Part shown: one piece after another, positions 38,790 through 51,082 of the stretch
Layout: each line of letters begins with the position of its first letter
How positions within the stretch are numbered: position 1 is the first letter of the stretch
NCBI RefSeq assembly: GCF_018139145.2
Contig: NC_059478.1
Location: 11,949,001-12,013,000, forward strand
From: Gymnogyps californianus
Lineage: Eukaryota; Chordata; Aves; Accipitriformes; Cathartidae
DNA length: 64,000 nucleotides
Direction: 5' to 3'
Notes under the pieces: model-generated
Database searches by the model: none
What the model was told of the DNA's origin: nothing
What the model saw: only the letters and a program-made list of their open reading frames with translations
Program-made: the position numbers and the translations under genes

Positions 38790-39830
38790 ATAGGTCATCT
38801 CTTCCTTTATTCTTAACTTTGCCCACTGATCACTTAGTGCTCTTACATAGCACCAGACTTCCCACCAGCATTTTTAAAAGGACAGCAACATATATCCACA
38901 TCAACCACCTCCTTTCCTTGGCGTCACTGGCTCTCAGGACCCAGCTCCAGGCTTCTCACTGAAACATCTTGACCCTCTTCTGAACAACAGCCAAAAGGAT
39001 GTCATCAACACAGGAGGATGGGATTAAACAGCAAATCACGCTTCCTTTATTCCCCTGCGTACATCCCTCCACACATGCACAGCATGTATTCAGAAGCTAT
39101 TCTATGTGCCCACGGGTGTGGAAGGTCCAGATCTCCTGGGTCCAGTTTAAATCCACAATGAATCAAATGGGGAGGAGACCTCGTCCATAAGGATACAGAT
39201 TTTCCATCCCCATGCCTAGCACTCCAGGCCTGTCCACCCATTCCCTGCAGGTAGGCTCCAATCCAGAATTCAAGACTTGCCCGTGTGTCACTGTCCGATG
39301 TCTGAGGACTGGCTCCAGGCAACCTACTGCTCTGGACCAACCAACGGGTCCCCAGCTTGTGACAAACACAACGACCCAATCTCACTTCTTTCTTTCCCTC
39401 CTAGAGGGAATCGCATACAATTCTCAGTTCAGCAAATTCAAATCCAAAACCCGCTCAACCGAATGGTACCTCTACACTGACCTCTCTCCTGGATCAGACC
39501 CAGTTTGCCCCTTACATACCAGCTTATAATTATACTGCTTTGCACTCCCTGCGTTTGTTCCTGCCGCCCAGGCTCCCCACCTCACCGTCAACCTCCACTC
39601 TCATTTTTAACACGGACTCCCAGAAAGCTCACTTTTGTTGTCTTTACTTCCTCCTCATGCGTTTGCCCACAGGGAATCCCCATTTCCAGCTCAGATGCCC
39701 CGACAAGAGCCGGCAGCTGCTGTTGTTCAAAGCCCTGAACACCAGCTGTGGCCACAACACGTACGTGTGCAGGTGGAGACCCTGACCACTGCAGTTACTG
39801 CTGTGACCCTCCCACGTATAGCAACATTAT
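38790..39830. other. Pyrimidine-rich, GC-richer block of unknown origin
   Basis: This block is clearly richer in C than its flanks. Both strands carry several overlapping open frames of 60-112 codons (minus 39047-39385; plus 39212-39529, 39505-39738 and 39540-39785), which is expected from the composition. None has a recognisable domain. On the minus strand an AATAAA lies at about 39048-39053 and a TATAATTATAA-type patch at about 39527-39537, so a decayed LTR or retroelement internal fragment is possible, but I see no TG...CA ends or target duplications. Confidence 0.3.
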
Positions 39831-40987
39831 AGATCCCCAAAGTTTACAACTTTTTAAATTCAGACAAAATTTCACAACAATGGTGAAAAGACCAATCAAT
39901 AACTTCCAAAATATATCTATGAAAGCGTGTTAGATCAAAGAAAATAAACATAAGAATGTCAAAATGGGCAAAACTACCTGTTTTCCACTAATTTCACACC
40001 TGAAAACAAATGCTTCCTGCTGAAATTGTTCAAGCAGCCAAGTAAAATTTCAGACCAGTGGCTTTAGTTTAACAGTTATTCGCAACTGAAAAGAAACATA
40101 TGACAACGTATGTTAACAATGTCACTCAAATTAGTGGAGTTCTGGCTGTAGCATCATATTTTAGCCTTTTTTGGAGAAGATAACATCTTTTTTTGTGTTT
40201 GTAAATCCACTAGCACATAATGAATACCGACATGAAGTGAAATAATAATCCAAACTTACTCCTCTGATGAGGGCAATTTGCATAATTCAGGAAATAAATC
40301 TAACTTTACATTGGATGGAAAAATTACACATTGTTAAATTATAAATCTATTATAGAAAAAGGAAAGGACATGAAAAAAACCCAAGACATTGATCTCTGTG
40401 TGTGTGAATCACAGACATTCACTGTGTAGGCAGCACAGATAACATGTTTCCAGCTGTTTTGTCTACTTCGTATCTGATAATCCAAAAAAAAGAAAAAACA
40501 CTGTTAAGGATGATTCTTGAATACTGCTCTGAACAATTGTTTAATGTTAAAAAAGAAAGCAGTGTCAACACTTATAAGCATACAGCATGTATTTTAGGAC
40601 TACAGCTTGGGTTCACTCAAAGTGTTTCAGGCCACTTCTATTTTCTGCTCTGGAATCTTTGGACAATCTCCCAAATATGCACATATTATACCTCTTCTAT
40701 AGTGATCCTCATGACACTTTTGGCTGTAAAAGTGGAACAGTGCTTGCTTCAAATTATTTTAGCCAATAGTTTAACGGAATCAGCTGCTCAGAAGCTGCAA
40801 AGGATCTGCTACCCTCCATTTCCAGTCTTGCTTTCTAGAACAGTAGAAGCAGTAAAATATCCAATATAAGAGTGTTAAGTATTACAATTAGAAGAGGGAA
40901 GATAGCTCCCACAAAATCTTTTGAGTTCATAAATAACACATACTTACTATTTAAAAAGCCTGTATCGCATAAACAACTACATAAAAA
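39831..40987. other. AT-rich non-coding stretch
   Basis: It contains the longest open frame of the window (plus, 40444-40869, 141 codons). That frame has no signal peptide plus domain layout, no homology I recognise, and lies in ordinary AT-rich DNA, so chance is the better explanation. Confidence 0.5.
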
Positions 40988-41372
40988 GGTTGTTCAGCCT
41001 GGAGAAGAGAAAGCTCCAGAGAGACCTCATAGCAGCCTTCCAGTGCCTAAAGGGGGCCTACAAGAAAGCTGGGGAGGGACTTTCTACAAGGGCACAAGGG
41101 TAGTGATAGGACAAGGGGTAACGGCCTTAAACTGAAAGAGGGTAGATTTAGATTAGATATAAGGAAGAAGTTCTTCACTATGAGGTGGTGAGGCACTGGA
41201 ACAGGCTGCCCAGAGGGGTTGTGGATGCCCCATCCCTGGAAGTGTTCAAGGCCAAGCTGGATGGGGCTTTGAGCAACCTGGTCTAGTGGAAGGTGTCCCT
41301 GCCCATGGCAGGGGGCTTGGAACTAGATGATCTTTAAGGTTCCTTCCAACCCAAACCATTCTATGACTCTAT
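40988..41372 (+). mobile_element. 5'-truncated CR1 LINE, plus strand (well preserved)
   Basis: About 385 bases of the 3' end of a CR1 element. It starts at the ORF2 C-terminus (TTGTTCAGCCTGGAGAAGAG, the LFSLEKR region), runs through the family text GATAGGACAAGGGGTAACGG, GATTAGATATAAGGAAGAAG and CCCCATCCCTGGAAGTGTTC, and has the 3' UTR part GGTCTAGTGGAAGGTGTCCC. It ends with the CR1-typical CCATTCTATGACTCTAT near 41356-41372. It looks less diverged than the other two copies and of a different subfamily from the copy at 55 kb. It has no intact coding region. Confidence 0.95.
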
Positions 41373-43864
41373 AAAAACAAACCACCTCGATTTTTTCCAC
41401 TTTTTGTCCTTTAGATAGCATCACATAAGAAAGTTCCTTTACCTTCCAGTTCCATGGTGGCTGGCTGCTGTATTTAATTCTGCAGCATAAGCTTATTGAT
41501 ATCAATATAACAAGTATGCAGATCCTCAGAATGTTTCCTAAGAATTTTCTGTATACACCATCGAACAAAGGAATTCAAACTAAATCAGTAGTCAAACAAA
41601 CAAGACAAACAGGTCACTCAATCACCACTTTTACCATCTGTCCAAGATTAAACATTTAGTAACAAAATTTCATAGTAAATATATGATTTGACTTACAGTC
41701 TCTTAAATGTATCCTTTCAGTGCTATTATTTACACATTTCAAATTAACAGTACAACAGTCTCCAAGGCTGAGTGAAACTTGCAAATTCCACCCGATAAAA
41801 AAACCATTGTAACCAATGGGAGTTTTGACTTAAAGGATTTCAGGAGTTTTGATGCATGGGAATATATATTAGATATTGAACACCTTTTCAGGATGCATTG
41901 TTTTGTAAATGATAATACATTTATTTTAAATTATTACTTCCATGTTAACACTGCAGATATCAGTAGAAATTATAAACCAATTCATACCGTAACAAAACTG
42001 TTTTCAACCTGTGGCACACAGCTTAAATATATTACACAGCTACACCATCACTGTAAAACGTTTAGAAGGCCAAAAGAGTAGATAGCTGGTACAAACTTTC
42101 AGGTCAAAAAGGCCAGAGTAATAAAAACCAAAAATGAGAGACAAAGTAAAGAAAGTTTACTGGTTTCAAGATCATATTTCTCAGAGAAAGAAAAGAAAAA
42201 TAATCTGTGAGCCATTTGTGAATTACATCTGTAACTACTTGGAAAAAACTGAAATGCCATCATGAAAGACAAAGAAAATTAACAGAAAGACAAATCCTGG
42301 GTTACCTCCTACCTATCTGCAACAGCTCATTTGTTGCAAAAGCAGCGCGCAGCTTCTTCACATCTCCCTTGCTACAGTTTCCTAACCTCGGTAGCAGAGG
42401 GAGGCTAAGGACAATTTGGGCTTATCAGGATTCTTCACTGAGCAGAATGGAAGTCACCCTTAAAAACACTCTGCTAAGTGAGCTTCCCCTTTTTCTTAAT
42501 TTTTCTTTACCTTTACACATAGCGGTATCAAGAAAATAATTTACCAGGTTCATCGCATTCCTGCAACTGCTGTGGTTCATTTGGCAACTTCTTCATGACA
42601 CTGCAGCACATTTCCTTCTCCCTTACCTAGGGCAGAAAAAACGTAACATCTAGAGCTGTTCAGCTTCTCTGCAGTCACCTGAACAGAAATTTAGCATATT
42701 TTTGACAAGTAATTATTGACAAAAAAATCTTAAACATTATCTGCAAAATTCTTTTCAGTTAAAAAGAAAAACAGAGTTGAAACGATAACTGGGTAACCAT
42801 TTATACAAAATATATAATTAAATGGAATTATTTAAATACTAAAACATCTGAGTCACCACAAACTCAATTCAAAAGCATTACCTGAAAGTTATCATTTCTA
42901 CAATAAAATTGTCCCCTTGAACTGTAAGCCATGGAGTGAAAGAACAACATGCAGTATCATCATGATATGGAAAAGAAACAATCCTGTTATCGTTGGGATA
43001 CAATGATTAGCTTAACCTACAGATACCTTACAGCATTGCCTAGTTGGTGGAAATGATTGAAGCAATCAGATCAAAACAGAACCACCAAAAAAAAAAAACC
43101 CCTCTAAGAATCCTTGAATTGATAACAGCATGCTCTAAATTAGAGTAAAACTTGTGCAGATGCAATGTGAGTTTAAGACAGTACCCTGAAACAAATGGCT
43201 ATGACTCCACTGAATAATAAACTATTACAGGAATTTTGACGACCCCTCCATGAATGCCATCAAGTCTGTAGCTCCTGAGGGCTCATTCCTTGCCACGTCT
43301 TTTCTTTAAGGAGGAATGATTACAGGATACAACAAGTTTCAAACCTATCCATATGCAGATGTCAGCAAGCTATGTACCTTGTTAGTAAGTGGGAACAAGT
43401 ACAGTCACTTCGATAACACAGTATTCAATTACAATGAATTTTTGAATTAAAAACAGATGGCACAAGCTTGATTGAAAAGTCAAGTTCCTTGGCAGCAAAG
43501 TGCAATATGAGGAAATGCTTGACATGAATTTTAGTAATAAAAATTGATTCCCTTAAAAGAATACTGAAAGGCAACTTCACGGAAACTCCCGATCCACTCC
43601 GGTATGTCTTGGACAATACTCTGTCTTACATACTGAATTAAAAAAAACCCACCAACAACAGAAAAGCATCTTAACCATGACTGTTTTCCCATTTGATGGC
43701 AGGGAAAACACATCTGTTGACTATTTTGTAAATCTGCCTTAAGATTTTCATTCAAACTGCAGAAGGCTGAAGTTGATTACTTTCAAGGAATGAGCCAGGC
43801 TTTATACTCTCTCAAAAAAATCATTGGAAAGAAGATGCAATGGAAATATGCTATTCAGAGCCTC
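41373..43864. other. AT-rich non-coding stretch
   Basis: No gene is recognised. It holds one ancient repeat fragment (separate entry at 41801-41845) and an A12 run near 43088. Confidence 0.5.
41801..41845 (+). repeat. Fragment of ancient 'CAATGGGAGTTTTG' amniote repeat
   Basis: AAACCATTGTAACCAATGGG followed by AGTTTTGACTTAAAGGATTT and CAGG parallels the relic text 'CCATTGACTTCAATGGGAGTTTTGCCTGAGTAAGGACTGCAGG'. It is short and diverged. Confidence 0.45.
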
Positions 43865-44435
43865 CGAAGTCGGGAAAGAGAAAGAGGAATAGGAGCACAC
43901 GACCCTTCAGCTGGTCTTTAGCCCTCGGCACCTTCTGCCCCTCGTATAAGGACCCTGCTATAAATACTGCTGTTCGCAGAGAAAATATAATTCCCGCAGC
44001 AATCTAAATTATTTCCACTTCCCTGATCTCAACGAGATCAGCTGTCGAAAAACTACCCGTTGAGTCACCAGCGCCAGCTCCATCCCCAAAGCCCCATCTC
44101 CGCTCCGGTCGCTGCATCATCAGCTGCGAACCGAAATGCGACACGGCAAAAGGCGGCGGCAGAGGCCGAAGCCTTCCCGCCCTGCAGCCAGCCCTTGCAG
44201 AGAAAGAGAGGGGCTGAGTGCCTTGGAAATCAGGGGGAAACCCTCTTCCTTCCCGGGGGAGGGCAGGACGGCCGGGCCGCCGGGCCCCCTCGCTAACGAC
44301 CCGCTCTCCCGCTTGCTCTCCAGCTGCGGCACTTAGCACCTCGTACAGGTCCTTGCAGTCCTCCAGATCTCCATCTCAAATACCAGCATGCCAATACGGA
44401 TTGATTCCTGTCCATCTAGCACACCGGCTCCCGCT
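43865..44435. promoter_or_regulatory. CpG island, candidate promoter
   Basis: This is the only clear CpG island in 64 kb. About 25 CpG dinucleotides fall in the 300 bases from 44041 to 44345, while flanking kilobases have few. The left shoulder has GAAGTCGGG, CACACGACC, CCCTCGG and CCTCGTATAAGG. A TATAAATA box lies at 43959-43966, which would place a plus-strand start at roughly 43988-43996. In birds, isolated CpG islands usually mark promoters, of coding genes or of long non-coding RNAs. No known gene product can be read from it. Direction is favoured as plus because of the TATA box and the splice donor at 44453. Confidence 0.6.
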
Positions 44436-44452
44436 TCACATGGGAGAGAAAG
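43990..44452 (+). other. Candidate first exon ending at a GTAAGT donor
   Basis: A hypothetical transcript starting about 25-30 bases after the TATAAATA box would run through the CpG island to GAGAGAAAG|GTAAGT, a near-ideal splice donor at 44452/44453. Within it an ATG at 44136 opens a 66-codon frame that stops at 44336. A later ATG at 44440 opens a frame still open at the donor (M-G-E-K and on into the next exon). An alternative internal acceptor-like site CTTGCTCTCCAG lies at about 44312-44323. I do not recognise the product, and no downstream exon could be placed with confidence. A non-coding first exon, or a lncRNA, is equally possible. The start is an estimate. Confidence 0.3.
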
Positions 44453-47400
44453 GTAAGTTTACAGTTGAGATGTTTTATTTAGATGTTCGGGTTAAACAAA
44501 GTCACACCGACGCTTAAACAAGCTTTAGAAAACAAAACCCATTATCACAATAGGAAAAGCACGTAATCACTACAAAACTGAAAAACAGCCAATTTTCCTC
44601 CGTTTAGGATTTTCCAAGACCATTGTTTATATCCTCATCCTAAAGCTTTCCCTATTTAGTAAACCGATTAAGTTAAATCAATGCAGACCCATGTGTAGGC
44701 CCTATTATTTTTTGTTTTAATGGGCTTGGAAAAAGAGTGAATTACAGGTATGAATCATGCGTTTATTTTTAATAAAACAGACCTTGAACTTTCCAAAAGG
44801 AGGAGGACACACCAAAAAATTAATTTTGAGGTAACTAAAAAAAGCCCCCTTCCATTCAGCGTCTACATGGAGTAGGTTCCTTTATGACATAGCAGAGATT
44901 AGCCATTCCAAGGAGACGGATCCTAAAAATATCAGGTCATGTAAATTAATGCATCAAAGCTACATGCTGCAACGAAAAAGAAAATTGCAAACACTGGTGC
45001 AATTAGGGGCAAGAAGTTAACCAGAAAACGTTTCTTTAATCAGTTTAACATGAGAGATGCTGAACTCTTGGCCCTTGTGTGTTTAGAGCCATCCAGAAGT
45101 CATCTAATTTGGTTTTTTGTCTATAAAAAAATTTTGAATTTCCACTAATTGCGATGTCGGGCTGCTTTCATGACACATCAAACAAATATTTACTTCAGTC
45201 ATTCAATGATGTCTCAGAATCACCCCAGATAAGATATTTCTCCCAGCCAACAATTTATCTTCACCACACTTTGCCGATTTTTGCTTTTAGCTCATACAAT
45301 GACGCAGCTGACTTTGCTTTCAACCCAGAGCTCCTCTGATCCCCAGTGCTTCCTTCCACCATGCACTGCAAAACCAGCTCCTGCAGTGAAAAAGTTAAAT
45401 GATATAAAATCCCTATGATCCAGTCAAAGGGGCATACCAGTGCCAGCACCCTGCAAGCAAGCATCTTCTTCACACGGAATGTGTATTATTTTGAGAAAAA
45501 ACCAGTTACATGCACAGAAGTCTTAATTTTATTAAGAATTTAAATACAGAGCTTTAGTCGACTGAAGCCAACAAAAGAAGAAGTAGTTTCCCTTCAAAGA
45601 CAATCACAATCTTGTACATAAGCCCATGACACAGGAAAAGAAGAAATCGTCCTTCTCTAGGTGTTAAAGGTCATAATAATAGTTGGACCAGCAGAGAAAG
45701 CAAAGAAAAGAACTATTAGCAGACGATGATTCAGCGTAAGAAAAAGGTAAGCGGAAGGAAGCAAAAAGCAAGAAAGCAAGAAGCTATGTACAGAAAGACT
45801 GAGGAAACTCCCAAATTCTACATTTGAAAACCTACAAATTTACTACAAATGTATTAAATCTGAAGAAAAAAAGAGTAGAGTTTAAGGCAACTATCAAAAC
45901 AAATTTTCAGGGATTCTTCTAGATGTCAAAAGGTGTCAAATAACAACCTAACTAATCATGCTTCTACTGATATTAATAATTAATGCTAATGTCCAATTAA
46001 TAAATGTTCCATTTTTTTTGTTCTTCTAGGTACCATAAGGTTTACTAAATATTTAGGCTCTAATTTGCCCCTTGCAAATCTTGATCTTCTCTGCAAAGAG
46101 ATCAAAACCTTGAGAGTCATAGCGAGAAAAATTTCAAACCAAATATTTTGATTGCACTAAGTATTTTAAGAGCTAAGTATCCTCCCTTCTGTTCCAATTT
46201 GAGACCATGTTGCTTCTATGTTACATTGAACTCAGCCCATGCTAATTTAGGCTATAACTACTTGCTTCAAAGACCTTTTTTTTCCCCTTCCTTTTCAGAA
46301 CAATGCTGAAAGGAACTATCAACTTAAAAAGAAAAATCTTTGTGATGATTGAAAGGTCTATAACATTAGATATGTAAATTATCACTAAATATAATTTGTG
46401 TATTCAGAAACACTCTGTGAAATGTTAGTTGTTCCTTTATTACATTTTCCCTGCACTGAAGAAATTGTCAAAAATAGTTTTGGTGCAAACGACCTGCAGT
46501 TAGCAACCCTGAGAACTGTAAACTCATCCTCCAATGCAAACTGTTTTTAACTCTTATTTCACTGTTTAATTGAAACAGCCATAAAAAGATCAGATGCTGC
46601 TGAAAGAGTTTCCATCTAAGAACACAGGAAAAAGAAGTTTTAACTACATCTATTTTTATTAGAATCAATGAAATACTAAAAAAAAAAATCTTAAATTAAG
46701 TGCAAACCAGCATTGCCTTTTCACTACAAAGGAACATTTTTAAGGTTGGAAGGAAACAGGAGACACTAGCACAGCCAGAACTTCACCAATCAGTATGCAG
46801 AGTATGTGAATATACATTTATCTTCAATTGCAGCTACTACCTTATGCTGTCACAGGAAGCTTTATATGTTCGGTATATATTCACTGCATCTAGCATTCTG
46901 TGCCCAACAATTACCTAATAATTTAGTCACGTTTCGTACAACTGTAGAGGCTTTGTAAATCTTTTCATTTCAAGGAAGGAAAAGAAAGACTAGAAATATG
47001 AAGCAGCTAAGCAAGTGTCATTTAATAAGTTTCCAAAGGAAAAAAAAAGCATTGTGTTTTCTCACTCAGTGAAATTTAATTTTGCGTGTACGCGTCAGCT
47101 GAAGAGGAATGGGAAGGGAGGCAAGGTCTTGAGTGACTTTTCTGCAGTTACTTTGCATCCTTAAAGATGTTTATTACACAAAACATTCACCATACTTGCT
47201 TTTACTTTTCAGCTTCCGTTTAGGATTCAATATACTATACTTACATCTTTATGGTTCCTGATGCTCCGCCACATAGCTATTTGCCACATCCACATATGTT
47301 TGGCTCCTTTGGGCATTCCTGTAAAGCCAGTAGGGAATTTCTTTTTTAAGAAAATCCTTTTAATGTAGCTAAATCTTCCATGAGTAGCTTTGAAAGTCTG

Positions 47401-48955
47401 CCCTATAATGCACTGACATAAAAGAGCATAGTAATAGTTGATTGACAGGCAGCTTGAAGGAAGTGAGGAAGAAAGAGAAAATATATAAACAATACTTTGC
47501 CATTTGTGGAGTAATAATAGTTTTTCCCTTGGTATCCTCAGCCAGGAAACGCTGCTGGACTGTCATTACCCATCCTTATTATTGCTGACATTATTGTTCA
47601 CATTACTAAATAATAACTTCATATTCATTATGCACACTACTAAAATACCTATTGCAAGACAGTGCAAGAAGCACAATTTGAAGAACCTAAGTTTATTTCC
47701 CAGGAAAACCCATTTTCCATCCATTCTCTTCAGTTTTAAGCCATTTACTTTTAAACGCCCAGGACTAAATGAGTCTATGTTTTATTTTTAACACTCTCCA
47801 CAAGATTATCATAGTATACCAAGAACGCACCTACTGGAAATAAAGTGCTTCATTTCAGACGCCTTTGTGTCAGACACTTTTTCCATTTCCTTTAAAAAGT
47901 AAGCAGCGTGTTGGTATTTGATAACCATTCACTGAAGCTGCTGCTTGAATTAAAAACAACAAAATTCATTTAAAGCTAAATGCCATCTATCCTTCACAAG
48001 GCTATTCTTTGAGATGAGGAAACAACAGAAATAGGAAGAGGCTTTTCCAAACAACAGCCCATCTCTTCTAGAGATGCAGGATTACTCTTGCAAAAGGGAG
48101 GAACAGCACGAAGCAGAGACCTTGTCCCACGCTCCTTCTACTCTGGCAAATAAAGCTGGGCAGCTCTGTGTTAGAAAAATAGTTGGAGAATCACCAGGTA
48201 GCACCAAGGGAAGAGCGCCCTTGTTTTTATTCCCTTGTAAATGCTCAATTTTAGAATTATCTTATGCAGCCACTAAAAATGAGCAGCCAAAAGAATAGCA
48301 GAATAATTGCATATACTTTCTCCCTGTTTCTGCAAATGTTCTTCCTCTTTGAAACCTAGAAGGCCTTTCAGATGTTCAAGGCCTCTCTACATTTGGGGAA
48401 AAATTCGACACCACAAACTGGCACAATCCAGGGGCAAAAGAGGCTCTTCTGCAACGGGACTGCCACTGCCTGGGGGGCTTGGGAACGTCATCAGGACACA
48501 GGACTTGCAACACAGATTGAAAGCAGTAACACATCTCAGAGGTGGCACATCGAAAGAAGAAATGGCCGTAGCTTTAGCTCATGTTAAGTGTACCTGACTG
48601 TAGTTAATTCCATTATATTCCTAGTGGCAATAAAGCTACTGAAGTTTAACCAGCATTGCTGGTTGAGAGATTTGTCTGTTAAGACCACAAAAATAATTCC
48701 ATGGCTTTGTTTCTCATAGGTAAATTGCTAGGCTGCCCTTCAACAGCAAAATTAAGATAAAACTACAGTCTTGTTTCCATTAAGCAACGTTAAACACTCC
48801 TACTTCCTCCCCTTTTAGCAAAAATAGAATGCCTCATGCTAATAGATCTCATTGCTGAAAATGAGAGCAAAGCAGCTGGGCAAAATAACGAGTTAAGAAA
48901 CATATTCCCTTCTCCCAGGTCCCTTATGCAAGCCTACACACGGCTGTGATCCCAG
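44453..48955. other. AT-rich non-coding stretch (possible first intron)
   Basis: If the candidate exon at 44 kb is real, this follows it as intron. A good polypyrimidine acceptor (TTTTTTTTGTTCTTCTAG at about 46012-46029) is present, but the sequence after it shows no donor or protein-like frame nearby. The plus frame at 48307-48597 (96 codons) has no recognised product. Confidence 0.4.
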
Positions 48956-48984
48956 GCCCCCGCCCCCGCCCCCCCCCCCCCCCC
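48956..48984. repeat. Poly-C tract with G interruptions
   Basis: CCCCC-G-CCCCC-G followed by a run of 16 C (48969-48984). This is an imperfect C homopolymer that would form i-motif or, on the minus strand, G-quadruplex structures. Confidence 0.95.
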
Positions 48985-50065
48985 GTTTCTATAAATAAGA
49001 AACAAGAATGTATGTCTGTTAATACCTTGTATAAAGCACATTTCATTCAATCAGTGCTTTTACCAATGGACAATCCCATGAGGTACAGAAATTTCAAAAT
49101 TTCTATGTGGCACAACCGTTTTACTTACAAACTCTTTCTTACACTAACTACGAAATCTACTTTGCTCAGAATAGTTAAGACCTTGGGTCAAGGAGACAGT
49201 GGCATTAGCACTCAACAGAAAATGTGCTTCTCTACACTAAAATAGCCACTTAAGCAAGAATGTGGAAATGATTTATCTTGCAATGTTTGAAGTTGGATCT
49301 TCACCTCAGCTATGTCATGACTGCACAATCAGTCAGAGGAAGACTGTTACACTTTCATACAAAGAAAAGGATATTCAACTCTTCACTATGAGTATCTAAC
49401 AAGTAATATTACCTTTCAGAAAAGAAGAAAAAGCATAAATATTAGCTAGTGGAAACATTCACATTTATAACATTGGACTTAGAGACCTTCAGTGTTGCAG
49501 TCCCCAAATATAAATCTGTTTAATAATAGAAAGGTAATGCAATTTCACTGAAAGCCGTTTCATTTAAATAAAGCTGTATTTGTAATCCTAAATATTCCAG
49601 TGCTATATTAGTGTAAGATAATCAGAAAAATATCAAACCAAAAACTTAAATTGAAGCTTATTAATAAAGTCTTGTAAACGAAATCAGATTTTGAGGCAAG
49701 AAAACAGCCAGGTAAGTTTGATTTGGGATTCAGTGATACTGTTTATGCATTCACTATCCTTTAACAGGTATACAACCTATAGGCAATTTTAAAAGTAGAA
49801 GATTATAAAAGGCTTTCCAATTATGCACACTCAATACTGATGCATTCAGCTAACAATTTGCAGGATCAGACCCCACAGAACCACCAGACTGTCTTCTAGA
49901 GATATAACGAGTCCAATAAGATCACAAAATTATGCACCTGTGAGATTCATTTTCGTTTTTAACCGATGTCTCTATTTTCCAGAGACCTAATTACCTTTAG
50001 AAATCCCCTTCCTTAAGAAATCAATTAAGCCACTAATGTGAAAAATAAGTAGTTGTCATAACTAT

Positions 50066-50103
50066 GGGCCCAACTGCTTCTACTGGAATTGAGAAAGCTG
50101 CCA
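50066..50103 (+). repeat. Possible ancient amniote repeat fragment
   Basis: GGGCCCAACTGCTTCTACTG followed by GAATTGAGAAAGCTGCCA recalls 'GGGCCAAATCCTGCTCCTATTGAAGTCAATGGCA'. The match is weak and short. Confidence 0.3.
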
Positions 50104-51058
50104 ATTTGCGGAGAATCTGGCTCCACAATCTATTTTGCCTCTGTAACTTTTACCAATGTAGTGTCTAAATAAAACTCAACTACTGTACTCTTAAAGCATT
50201 AGAAAGTTCATGTTTCTCACATTTATCGACATTCTCTCAGTGAGAAGACCAGAATTTGAACGAATAATTGAGGAATTAGGGAATTTTAGCCAAAAAGTCT
50301 GCTAATTTTCCTTCTCCTGACCTGTCAAAACTGTGCATGTCCTCAAAACCAGTGAAATTCAGATGGTCTTTAGTTGTCCAATATTTCAATGTTTCAGTCA
50401 TTACTCAGAAAAGTAGCAGCATAGTAATTAAGATAGCATGATCATAGCCATATTCCTAACCCATACATACAAAAGGCTGGGTACTATACATTCTGCACTT
50501 GAATTGCAGTATTTTTGAGAACTCACAGTATTCTTTATTTTAATAATATAAATATGAAAAGAGAGGTCTATACATTACAAATGAGGACAGCACAGGATTT
50601 CTTCTTGTCAGAAGTGAAAAATCTGTGCATACATCAAGCAGTGATATTCAACTTTCAAAAGGTCAACTGCAAATCAAGTGCTCTGCCATTTCTTCACTTT
50701 TATATGAATTTAGCAAAAAGACTGTAATCACTTAGAAAGAACAGGCATTATAACTGAAATAATTCTTTCCTAGCATACTATACACAATTATATATGTTTA
50801 CATCACTTACAGTGATGTCACAAATTAAATTATTCCTGTTTATGTTTTGAAGAGAGTATCTAAAACCATAAATACTGCTTTTAAAGTGAGTATATCAGAG
50901 AAAGTACTAACGGCATGACATGGAGGGAGATGAATGCACTGGCCAGAGGCAACTCCATTCTGAAGGCACAGAAAATACACCAGCAGACTTGACCTCCTGA
51001 CCTGAAGTTCTAGATAGAGTACAACAAAAGAACAGGAACAATCAGCAATTAAACTAAT

Positions 51059-51082
51059 GGGGGGGGGGGGGGGGGGGGGGGG
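51059..51082. repeat. Poly-G tract, 24 bases
   Basis: An uninterrupted run of 24 G. Together with a C9-10 run about 75 bases further on (51156-51165), it gives strong secondary structure on both strands. Confidence 0.95.

Noticed and set aside
40444..40869. Plus-strand open frame of 141 codons, the longest in the window
   Set aside because: No recognisable domain or family and ordinary AT-rich DNA around it. One frame of this length is expected by chance in 64 kb.
44004..44339. Minus-strand open frame of 111 codons across the CpG island
   Set aside because: High GC removes stop codons in several frames at once. The frame starts at GTG and has the G/R/P/A-rich makeup expected of translated CpG island.
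46012..46060. Strong polypyrimidine acceptor TTTTTTTTGTTCTTCTAG
   Set aside because: The following sequence has no matching donor and no open frame that looks like an exon.
49681..49720. Perfect CAG|GTAAGT splice donor at 49711/49712
   Set aside because: No believable acceptor or protein-like frame upstream within a typical exon length, so it is probably a chance match.
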